Shown piece by piece: positions 52,545-64,000 of a stretch of 64,000 nucleotides of DNA (position 1 is the stretch's first letter; each line of letters starts with the position of its first letter). The translations under genes were made by a program, and so were the position numbers. The stretch is from Actinomycetes bacterium. Lineage in GTDB: Bacteria > Actinomycetota > Acidimicrobiia > Acidimicrobiales > RAAP-2. The notes beneath the pieces were generated by a model. That model had not been told where the DNA came from. It saw only the letters and a program-made list of their open reading frames with translations, and searched no databases. Location of the stretch: positions 1 to 64,000 of the forward strand of contig JAKBGV010000003.1 of NCBI GenBank assembly GCA_021837305.1, in the 5' to 3' direction.

Positions 52545-52952
52545 CTACACCTCGGCTGACTCGGCGGCCGGTTGGACTTCGTCGCTCTGGGCCGCGCGCT
52601 GCTCGGCGACCTGGCGATGGACATCGGCCATGTCGACTTCCATGACCTTGCCGATGAGCTCTTCGAGGGCGCGCTCGGGCAGGGCCCCGGCCTCGGCATA
52701 GAGCACGACCTGTTCGCGGATGATCATCAGCGTCGGGATCGAGTAGATGTTGAACGCGGCGGCCAGCTGCTGCTCGACCTCGGTGTCGACCTTGGCGAAG
52801 ACGAGGTCGGGGTGCGCCTCGGAGGACTTCTCGAAGATCGGTGCGAACGTTCGGCACGGGCCACACCAGGCGGCCCAGAAATCGATCAAGACGACGTCAT
52901 TGGACGAGACGACCTCGTCGAATCGATCGGCGGTGAGTTGTACGGTCGCCAT
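52545..52952 (-). CDS. Thioredoxin with C-terminal extension
   Basis: Thiol-disulfide oxidoreductase of 135 residues. The active site is in DFWAAWCGPCRTFAPIFEKS near 30, the cis-proline in IYSIPTLMII near 74. The last about 30 residues (DVHRQVAEQRAAQSDE) form a helical, acidic extension beyond the usual 105-110. AAGGAG precedes ATG at 52952. The promoter carries a CsoR/CstR-like palindrome, which suggests control by copper or persulfide stress. Confidence 0.93.
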   Translation of the reverse strand: MATVQLTADRFDEVVSSNDVVLIDFWAAWCGPCRTFAPIFEKSSEAHPDLVFAKVDTEVEQQLAAAFNIYSIPTLMIIREQVVLYAEAGALPERALEELIGKVMEVDMADVHRQVAEQRAAQSDEVQPAAESAEV

Positions 52953-52988
52953 GGGTGCTCCTTCTGCGTCTCGGCTACGGGGACCAGT

Positions 52989-53004
52989 ATACCCCCTGGG
53001 GTAT
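52989..53004. promoter_or_regulatory. CsoR/CstR-type palindrome overlapping the thioredoxin promoter
   Basis: ATACCCC and GGGGTAT form a perfect 7-bp inverted repeat with a 2-bp spacer. G-tract palindromes of this form are typical of the CsoR/RcnR/CstR repressor family. On the minus strand TATACT, a good -10, is embedded at its downstream edge, so a bound repressor would block the thioredoxin promoter. It lies 37 bp from the thioredoxin start and 68 bp from glmU. No CsoR-family gene is in the window. Confidence 0.6.
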
Positions 53005-53071
53005 GAGACCGTGTCGGCGGCGAGGCCGGGCCGACGCGCGACGCGGTGGCGTTGGTGCTAGAGAATAGGGC

Positions 53072-54160
53072 GTGGATCGACCTACCTGCGTCGTGGTGCT
53101 CGCGGCGGGCGAGGGGTCGCGGATGCGATCGGATCGACCCAAGCCGCTGCACGTGCTCAGTGGCCGTCCGCTCGCGTACTTCGTCATGGACGCCACCGAG
53201 TTGGACGGCGTTCGCGCGACGGTCGTCGTCGTCGGTCATCAGGCTCGCTGGGTGGAGAAGGTGCTCGGCGAGCGGCGAAGCGGGATACCGGTTCGCTTCG
53301 TGGAGCAGTTCGAGCAACTGGGCACCGGCCACGCGGTGTCCGTGGCAATGCCCACCGTCAGCGAGGTCGCCGGTGAGGACGACCTCGACGTCGTGATCGT
53401 GCCCAGTGACACGCCGCTACTTCGTCGCGAGACGATGGCCGACCTGGTCGAACGTCACCGCGAAAGCGGCGCCGCGATCACGGTGCTTTGCGCCAATCTG
53501 GTCGATCCCGCGGGCTACGGGCGCATCGTGCGAGCCCGCGACGGCTCCATCGAGCGCATCGTGGAGGAGCGTGACGCCTCGAGCGACGAACGCAGTCTCA
53601 CCGAGGTCAATACCGCGATCATGGTCGTTCGCGCGAGCCTGCTGGGCCCGGCACTCCGGCGGGTGGACCGTCGCAACGCCCAGCGCGAGTACTACCTGAC
53701 CGACGTGGTGTCGGTGCTGCACGACGCGGGGCACCTCACCAGTGCCGTCGTGCTCGAGGACCCCCTCGAGGCCTCGGGGGTGAACGACCGTGAACAGCTC
53801 GCGGCGGCCGAGTCGGTGATGCGCGAACGGATCAATCGACGTTGGCTGCGCAACGGCGTGACCATCTGGGACCCCGCGACGACCTACATCGACGCCGACG
53901 TCGAACTGGCGGCCGGTGTGTCACTCCTACCCGGCACGGTGCTGCGGGGGCGTACCGTTGTGGGCGCCGGCTCGTCGATCGGTCCCAACGCCCACGTGTC
54001 CGACGCGGTCATTGGCCGAGACGTGCGGCTGGGCACCGTGGACGTCGATCGGGCGGTCATCGGCGACTCGGCGACTGTGGGGCCCTTCAGCGCGCTCGGA
54101 CCGGGCAGCGAGGTCGCCGTCGGGGAGGTTGTCGCCGCGGGGACTCACCGGCCTTTCTGA
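53072..54160 (+). CDS. glmU: GlmU-like UDP-GlcNAc pyrophosphorylase with truncated acetyltransferase domain
   Basis: Makes UDP-N-acetylglucosamine from GlcNAc-1-phosphate and UTP for cell-wall synthesis. The uridyltransferase domain (about 1-235) is intact: VVLAAGEGSRMRSDRPKPL near 6, QLGTGHAVSVAMP near 75 and VIVPSDTPLLRRE near 106. The left-handed beta-helix from about 255 is short; the protein stops at residue 362 (AAGTHRPF), about 100 residues early, before the region holding the acetyltransferase catalytic His/Lys residues of full GlmU. There is no space for the missing part before prs. TAGAGA is 7 nt before the GTG start, so it is perhaps leaderless. Confidence 0.88.
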   Translation: MDRPTCVVVLAAGEGSRMRSDRPKPLHVLSGRPLAYFVMDATELDGVRATVVVVGHQARWVEKVLGERRSGIPVRFVEQFEQLGTGHAVSVAMPTVSEVAGEDDLDVVIVPSDTPLLRRETMADLVERHRESGAAITVLCANLVDPAGYGRIVRARDGSIERIVEERDASSDERSLTEVNTAIMVVRASLLGPALRRVDRRNAQREYYLTDVVSVLHDAGHLTSAVVLEDPLEASGVNDREQLAAAESVMRERINRRWLRNGVTIWDPATTYIDADVELAAGVSLLPGTVLRGRTVVGAGSSIGPNAHVSDAVIGRDVRLGTVDVDRAVIGDSATVGPFSALGPGSEVAVGEVVAAGTHRPF

Positions 54161-54179
54161 ACGCGCCCGCGACACCTTG

Positions 54180-54185
54180 TACGCT
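54180..54185 (+). promoter_or_regulatory. -10 box (TACGCT) for leaderless prs mRNA
   Basis: TACGCT, 6 nt, then GTG at 54192; it decides the prs start and lies in the 31-bp gap after glmU. Confidence 0.6.
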
Positions 54186-54191
54186 GGGCCG

Positions 54192-55166
54192 GTGGAGTCG
54201 CTCGCGAAACGCCGCCTGGTAATCGTGACGGGACGCTGCCACCCCGCCCTCGCCAAGGACATCGCCGACCGATTGGGTGTGGAGCTGACCGAGGCCAACG
54301 TGCGCGAGTTCGCCAACGGCGAGATCCACTGCCGGTTCGACGAGTCAATTCGCGGCGCCCATGTCTTCATCGTCCAGACGCACTCCTCCCCGGTCAATGA
54401 CGCGGTGATGGAGCAACTCATCATGATCGACGCCGCCAAGCGGGCTTCGGCCAAGAGCATCACCGCCGTCATCCCGAACTACGGCTACGCCCGTCAGGAC
54501 CGCAAATCGGCCGGCCGAGAGCCGATCACGGCCAAACTGATCGCCGACATGCTCCAAACCGCGGGTGCCAATCGCGTGCTGTCCGTTGACTTCCACTCGG
54601 GCCAGATTCAGGGTTTCTTCGACATCCCGGTTGACCACCTGGTTGCGGCACCGGTACTCGAGGCCTACCTCAACGCGAACGCCGACCCCCACGACATGGT
54701 CGTGGTCGCACCCGACGCCGGACGAGTGAAGGTCGCCGAGCGCTACGCCCAGCACCTGGGCTGCGACCTCGCGCTGGTGCACAAGACGAGGCCCCGTGGA
54801 CTGGTCAACGTGGCCGAGGCTCGTCACATCGTCGGCGACGTGCGGGGCCGACACTGCGTCTTGATCGACGACATGATCGACACTGCGGGCACGATCGTCG
54901 CGGCCTGTGATCTACTGAAGACCCACGGGGCCGACGAGATCTGGGTGATGGCGACCCACGCCGTCTTCTCGCCGCCCGCTGTCGAGCGGCTGTTCAACGC
55001 CCCCGTGAGCCGCGTCATCGTCACTGACACCTTGCCGCTCGGCCCCGAACGCCGCTTTGAGAAGTTGGAGATCCTGTCGGTGGCGACGATCGTCGCCAAC
55101 GCGATCTCGGCCATCTTCGAGGATTCCTCGGTTTCGGACATCTTCGGCGGCGAGAACCTGCTCTGA
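54192..55166 (+). CDS. prs: Ribose-phosphate pyrophosphokinase
   Basis: Makes PRPP for nucleotide, histidine and tryptophan synthesis. The 324-residue protein shows VNGREF-type VREFANGEIHCRFDESIRG near 37, PNYGYARQDRKSAGREPITAK near 95, the binding loop VDFHSGQIQGFFDIPVDHL near 135, and the PRPP motif CVLIDDMIDTAGTI near 225. GTG at 54192 matches the family start; the ORF-track start at 53916 is a read-through from glmU. The conserved order glmU-prs-rplY-pth is typical for actinobacteria. Confidence 0.95.
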   Translation: MESLAKRRLVIVTGRCHPALAKDIADRLGVELTEANVREFANGEIHCRFDESIRGAHVFIVQTHSSPVNDAVMEQLIMIDAAKRASAKSITAVIPNYGYARQDRKSAGREPITAKLIADMLQTAGANRVLSVDFHSGQIQGFFDIPVDHLVAAPVLEAYLNANADPHDMVVVAPDAGRVKVAERYAQHLGCDLALVHKTRPRGLVNVAEARHIVGDVRGRHCVLIDDMIDTAGTIVAACDLLKTHGADEIWVMATHAVFSPPAVERLFNAPVSRVIVTDTLPLGPERRFEKLEILSVATIVANAISAIFEDSSVSDIFGGENLL

Positions 55167-55253
55167 TCCGGGTTCGCCACCCCGGCGCGCACGGACTAGA
55201 CTCTTCGTCCTGTGTGCCGCCCTCGTTCGGGCCGCAATTGGTTAGGAGTTCTC

Positions 55254-55841
55254 ATGTCGCAGGTCACCTTGAACGCATCGACGAGTCGCACGACTGGTTC
55301 GCGCACGTCGCGGCGCCTGCGCTCGGCCGGATCCATCCCCGGCGTCGTCTACGGCGTGGGCTCCGAGCCGCTCGCTGTGGCCGTCAACGCGAAGGAGTTC
55401 CGCACCGCCGTCTCGGGTGAGCAGGGCCTCAACACGCTGCTCGAGCTGGACGCCGACGGCCGCCGGTTCCTGGTGATGGCCCGTGAGATCCAGCGTCACC
55501 CGGTCCGTGGCACGGTCGCGCACGTCGACTTCCAGATCGTCGACCCGACGAAGCCGGTCGTCGCCGACGTGGCGCTGCACATCGTCGGTGACGCCGTTGA
55601 GGTGCGCCACGCGGACTGGGAGGTCGACCAGCAACTGTTCAGCCTCGAGCTTCGCACGCGCCCCGACCAGATCCCCACGCACATCGACGTGGACATCTCG
55701 GACTTGCGCGTCGGTGGGACCATTCGAGTCGCCGACCTCGTGCTGCCAGCGGGCGTCGAGCCGGTCGGCGACCCGGCGACAGCCGTAGTCGCAACCCACG
55801 CCGGTCGATCCGCGAAGGCCGGCGCCGTCGCGACGGAGTAG
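55254..55841 (+). CDS. rplY: Large ribosomal subunit protein bL25 (Ctc form)
   Basis: 5S-rRNA-binding ribosomal protein; 195 residues, the long general-stress Ctc form with an extra C-terminal domain. Motifs: SRRLRSAGSIPGVVYG near 20, LVMAREIQRHPVRGTVAHVDFQ near 75, then the TL5-like C-terminal domain. TAGGAG stands 8 nt before ATG at 55254; TAGACT about 55 bp upstream may be its -10. The next gene, pth, starts 4 bp after its stop. Confidence 0.94.
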   Translation: MSQVTLNASTSRTTGSRTSRRLRSAGSIPGVVYGVGSEPLAVAVNAKEFRTAVSGEQGLNTLLELDADGRRFLVMAREIQRHPVRGTVAHVDFQIVDPTKPVVADVALHIVGDAVEVRHADWEVDQQLFSLELRTRPDQIPTHIDVDISDLRVGGTIRVADLVLPAGVEPVGDPATAVVATHAGRSAKAGAVATE

Positions 55842-55845
55842 TCCC

Positions 55846-56459
55846 GTGTCGCTGCGGCGCTCGGTCGCCGCGACGCGTCACGGCAGTTCCAGCGCCTGGC
55901 TCATCGTTGGCCTCGCCAACCCCGGCGACGACTACGCGGGGAGCCGCCACAACGTGGGCGGTGACGCGGTGCGTCTCGTGGCGCAGCGTCGCGGGGGCCG
56001 TCTCACGCTCGAACGGCGTCAGCGAGCGACGTCGACCACGATTGAAACGGCCCAGGGCTTGGTCACCCTCGCGGTGCCGACGACGTTCATGAACGAATCG
56101 GGTGCCGCCCTGCCCCCTCTGCTGCGGCGCACCTCGATCGATGACCTGACCCGGTTGCTCGTCGTCCACGACGAGCTCGACCTCGAGCCCGGCCGACTCC
56201 AGCTCAAGTGCGGTGGCGGCCTCGCCGGGCACAACGGACTTCGTTCGATTGCCAAGACCCTCGGCTCCCAAGACTTCTGTCGGCTACGAATCGGTGTGGG
56301 CAAGCCGCCGCGCAAGGAGCAGGGGGCCGACCACGTCCTGCAGCGTCAGACCGGTGCTCGGCGCGCCGCGCTCGAGGCCGACGTCGAACGGGCCGCTGAC
56401 GCCATCGAGGTCCTGCTCGACGACGGATTCGACGAGGCCCAGCGGCGCGCGAATCGATC

Positions 56460-56463
<4 letters not shown>
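55846..56463 (+). CDS. pth: Peptidyl-tRNA hydrolase
   Basis: Recycles peptidyl-tRNA released from ribosomes. Of 205 residues, WLIVGLANPGDDYAGSRHNVGG near 19-38 contains the catalytic histidine, TFMNESGAALPPLL near 85, and VVHDELDLEPGRLQLKCGGGLAGHNGLRS (abridged by eye) near 106-134 includes the essential aspartate and histidine. The first 17 residues are an extra N-terminal segment. Overlaps the mfd start by 4 nt (GTGA). Confidence 0.94.
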
Positions 56464-59852
<3,389 letters not shown>

Positions 59853-59861
59853 GCTGTCTGG

Positions 59862-60944
59862 GTGCGTCGAATCACTGCCCTCTTCGTCATCGCCCTCATT
59901 CTCGCGGTCCTCGTCGGTCGCTCCAGCATCTCCTCGGGGGTGAGCGTCAACGGGTCGACCGTGTCCGGGGCCGAGGTTCGAGCCGAGTTGAGCGCCATCG
60001 CCTCGTCGCCGACGCTTCAGTGTTACCTGACCGCCATCGCCCCGGCGAGCTTCTCGGCCGGCGGTGGCTCATCGACGATGGCCGCGTCGGGGGTGGCCGC
60101 GTGGTCGAACCTGCGAATCGAGGGGATGGCGATCGACCAGTACGTGCGGAGTCGGTTGCACTACGCGCCGAGCTCGGACCTCGTCAAGGCCAAGGCGTCG
60201 CTCGAGTTCGAGATGTCCCAGGCCGCCGCGGCCAACTCACTCAGCTGCCCCGGGACCGCGGCCCAGGCGTTGGCGGCGATGACGCCATCGATGCGCGACG
60301 CCGAGGTCCTTGCCCAGGCGGAGTCGCTCTATCTCGTCAGTAAGTTGAACTCGACCATCCCGCTGACCCCGAGTGCGCTGCGGACCTACTTCGACGCGCA
60401 CCGTTCGAGTTACCAGACCATCTGCATCAGCGTCGCCGAGGTGCCCACGACCAACGTGACCGCCTTCGCCGCCGCCCAGGCGAAGGGCGCCTCGGTGGCT
60501 GCGCTCGCCAGGCAGTTCTCAATCGACCCCTCCTCACTGCACGGCGGCAAGTACGGCTGCTACGGTCCGACCTCGAACCTGTACGCGGCCGTGCGCGCGG
60601 ACTCCGCGACGACCCCGCTCAACACCTTCCCGAAGACCCCGTTGTCCACGACCAGCAACGGCGTGCCCTACGCGCTCTACATCGCGCCCACCAAGCGCAC
60701 TGCGACCCCGTTCACCCAGGCCGAGGCGGCCGTGCTCGCTGACGTTCGGAACCTGAACGCGAACCAGGCCAACACCGTGAAGAACGACATCCTCAGTCGT
60801 GCGGTGATCGCCGTGGATCCGGCGTTGGGTCGTTGGGCGTTCGGGGCTAACGGGCCGACGGTGTTCGCACCGGCGCTGCCGCCGACGGCCGACGTCACCG
60901 GCTCGACGACGTTGACCGCGCCGAGCGCGCTCAATTATCAGTGA
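59862..60944 (+). CDS. SurA/parvulin-like exported foldase
   Basis: A 360-residue exported protein. N-terminal hydrophobic segment (ITALFVIALILAVLVG) acts as signal anchor; there is no lipobox cysteine. Residues about 30-180 resemble the SurA N-terminal chaperone region (VSVNGSTVSGAEVRAEL), and residues about 175-290 resemble a weak PpiC-type parvulin domain (LARQFSIDPSSLHGGKYGCYG). Similar exported proteins sit between mfd and mazG in actinobacteria. Likely helps fold exported proteins; isomerase activity is uncertain. Confidence 0.75.
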   Translation: MRRITALFVIALILAVLVGRSSISSGVSVNGSTVSGAEVRAELSAIASSPTLQCYLTAIAPASFSAGGGSSTMAASGVAAWSNLRIEGMAIDQYVRSRLHYAPSSDLVKAKASLEFEMSQAAAANSLSCPGTAAQALAAMTPSMRDAEVLAQAESLYLVSKLNSTIPLTPSALRTYFDAHRSSYQTICISVAEVPTTNVTAFAAAQAKGASVAALARQFSIDPSSLHGGKYGCYGPTSNLYAAVRADSATTPLNTFPKTPLSTTSNGVPYALYIAPTKRTATPFTQAEAAVLADVRNLNANQANTVKNDILSRAVIAVDPALGRWAFGANGPTVFAPALPPTADVTGSTTLTAPSALNYQ

Positions 60945-62326
60945 GCGAACCGACGGTCCGCGTGGTCGGACTGGGGCCGGGCGACCGAGACCTGGTCACC
61001 GAGGGCGCGTGGCGCCTGATCAATGAGTCGCCGGTGGTGCGACTGCGTACCCGTCGGCACCCCGCCGCGGCCTCACTCGACTCGATCGTGAGCTACGACG
61101 ACTGGTACGACACGGCCGAGTCCTTCGACGAGCTCTATCGGGCCATCGCCGAGGACCTGGTGCGCTTGGCGATCGAGGCCGGCGAGGTCGTCTACGTCGT
61201 GCCGGGTTCGCCCGTGGTCGCCGAACGGACCGTCGAGCTGCTCTACGAACGGCCCGTACGAGTGGTCTGTGAGCCCGCCGTCTCGGTGATCGACCTCGCC
61301 TGCGGCGCCCTCGGCCGTGACCCGATGGCGGTGGGACTGCGCGTCGTCGACGCGCTCGGCTCCACGGAACCGCTCGTCGGGCCGGGACCCCTGCTCGTGC
61401 TCCAGACCTACTCGGCCCCGGTCCTCGCCTCAGTGGCCGACCGGCTCGGACCCGAGACGCCGGTCACGGTACTGCACCATCTCGGACTCGCCGACCAGGT
61501 CATCGAGGTCCGAGCGGCTCGCGAGTTGGCCGGATTCGCGGCGGATCACCTGACCTCACTCTGGGTGGACGAGTTGCGAAGCGCCGGGGCGGCGACCGAT
61601 GACCTGGTGTCGCTCACGCGCACGCTTCGTCGCGACTGTCCCTGGGACCAGGAGCAGACCCACGCGTCCTTGACTCGTCACCTGCTCGAGGAGGCCTACG
61701 AGGCACTCGACGCGCTCGAGAGCCTCGTGCGAGCCGAACCCGAGCCGACGCCCGCCGTCATCGCCCACGTCCAAGAGGAGCTCGGCGACCTGCTGTTCCA
61801 GATCGTCTTTCACGCCGAACTCGGTGACGAGCTCGACCGCTTCAATCTGGCCACGATCGTGGACGCGCTGCGCAGCAAACTCATCGGGCGCCACCCGCAC
61901 GTCTTCGCGGACGTCGAGGTGCGCGACGCCGACGACGTGGCCGCGCGCTGGGAAGTGATCAAGCAGGCCGAGAAGGGTCGGACCTCGGTGCTCGACGGGA
62001 TCGCGTGGCAGCTGCCCGCGCTCACCTTGTACACGAAACTGCTGCGCAAGGCCACCTCGGTGGGCGTGGCGCGCGACGTGCTCGGCCCGGGGGTCGACGC
62101 CGCCGCGCGAGCCCTGGCCGCGATCGATGCCGCGCCGGCGGTGTCTGACGCGAGCTCGAGTTCGGACGTCGATCCCGCCTGGGGCGACGCGATCGAAGCG
62201 CTGGCGCGGGCCGCGTACGGCGCCGGCGTCGACCTCGAGGGCGTGCTCCGTGACCGGGTACACCGCGTCGCCGAGCGCGTTCGTGCGACCGAGTCGTCAC
62301 CTGAGGGTCGCGAGGACACCAACTAG
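60941..62326 (+). CDS. mazG: MazG-family nucleotide pyrophosphohydrolase with N-terminal TP-methylase-like domain
   Basis: A 461-residue YabN-type fusion. Residues 1-215 are tetrapyrrole-methylase-like (VRVVGLGPGDRDLVTEGA; VYVVPGSPVVAERTVELL), function unknown. Residues about 225-330 form the MazG NTP pyrophosphohydrolase with RRDCPWDQEQTHASLTRHLL and the metal-binding EEAYEALDALE plus EELGDLLFQIVFH. A second MazG half near 345-440 looks degenerate. It likely removes non-canonical or excess NTPs. GTG start overlaps the surA-like gene by 4 nt. Confidence 0.92.
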   Translation: MSEPTVRVVGLGPGDRDLVTEGAWRLINESPVVRLRTRRHPAAASLDSIVSYDDWYDTAESFDELYRAIAEDLVRLAIEAGEVVYVVPGSPVVAERTVELLYERPVRVVCEPAVSVIDLACGALGRDPMAVGLRVVDALGSTEPLVGPGPLLVLQTYSAPVLASVADRLGPETPVTVLHHLGLADQVIEVRAARELAGFAADHLTSLWVDELRSAGAATDDLVSLTRTLRRDCPWDQEQTHASLTRHLLEEAYEALDALESLVRAEPEPTPAVIAHVQEELGDLLFQIVFHAELGDELDRFNLATIVDALRSKLIGRHPHVFADVEVRDADDVAARWEVIKQAEKGRTSVLDGIAWQLPALTLYTKLLRKATSVGVARDVLGPGVDAAARALAAIDAAPAVSDASSSSDVDPAWGDAIEALARAAYGAGVDLEGVLRDRVHRVAERVRATESSPEGREDTN

Positions 62327-62332
62327 CGTTGA

Positions 62333-64000
<1,668 letters not shown>

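Noticed and set aside
54087-54222. Frameshift hiding the rest of glmU
   Set aside because: The other two frames downstream of residue 362 give no hexapeptide-repeat sequence, and only 31 bp separate the stop codon from the prs start.

Overview
The window is a gene-dense, high-GC chromosomal segment with short gaps (the largest non-coding gap is about 175 bp). It looks like an actinobacterium. Evidence: two very small lysine/arginine-rich ribosomal proteins typical of Actinobacteria (bL37 and bS22 types), and a right half that follows the actinobacterial housekeeping order metG-tatD-[rpfB position]-rsmA-ispE ... tRNA-Gln ... glmU-prs-rplY-pth-mfd-surA-like-mazG-eno-ftsB-like. Several acyl-CoA dehydrogenases, an acyl-CoA synthetase, a P450 and many TAnnnT-N6-start (leaderless) promoters also fit. 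Placement near Acidimicrobiia is an inference only.

Layout. 1-9.1 kb: central and CoA metabolism (partial malic enzyme, nitrilase-family amidase, acyl-CoA synthetase, acyl-CoA dehydrogenases) and an ExaC-type aldehyde dehydrogenase with its DUF779 partner, divergent from a GAF/winged-helix regulator. 9.1-17 kb: small metabolic and repair genes (NAD(P)HX repair, YbjQ protein, metal-beta-lactamase fold hydrolase, b-type cytochrome-like membrane protein, proline iminopeptidase, sugar kinase, thioesterase, TrmO-like, thymidine kinase, phosphofructokinase). 17-21.2 kb: phosphate uptake pstB-pstS-pstC-pstA with a PHO-box-like direct repeat in front and a perfect 16-bp hairpin at the start of pstC. 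21.2-29 kb: amidase, GNAT, beta-carbonic anhydrase, CMD/AhpD-like protein, P450, NifU-like protein, MarR-MFS pair, acyl-CoA dehydrogenase. 29-33.4 kb: a tight glycosyltransferase/methyltransferase/toroid-protein cassette of unknown product, with a convergent methyltransferase and a GDT1-type transporter. 33.4-39.5 kb: aminopeptidase N, adenosine-kinase-like protein, CtaG-like protein, small membrane proteins, GDPD, bL37.

39.5-45.8 kb: rsmI, metG, tatD, then a PASTA + RlpA-like (DPBB) secreted protein sitting exactly where rpfB lies in other actinobacteria, then rsmA and ispE. 45.7-51.4 kb: a minus-strand gene train: two-component system, Ser/Thr-rich exported protein, ApbE flavin transferase, ferric-reductase-like b cytochrome, NuoF-like flavo-FeS protein, ferredoxin. 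The last four are joined by 4-nt overlaps and suggest an electron path from cytosolic NAD(P)H/ferredoxin across the membrane. 51.5-53 kb: tRNA-Gln, a hydrolase, and a thioredoxin whose promoter carries a CsoR/CstR-like palindrome. 53-64 kb: the glmU-to-ftsB housekeeping run, in which glmU stops before the acetyltransferase active site.

I found no CRISPR array, insertion sequence, integrase or prophage gene. The most interesting items are the truncated GlmU, the rpfB replacement, the flavinylation-linked redox operon, the glycosyltransferase/methyltransferase/toroid cassette, and the recurring leaderless promoter spacing.
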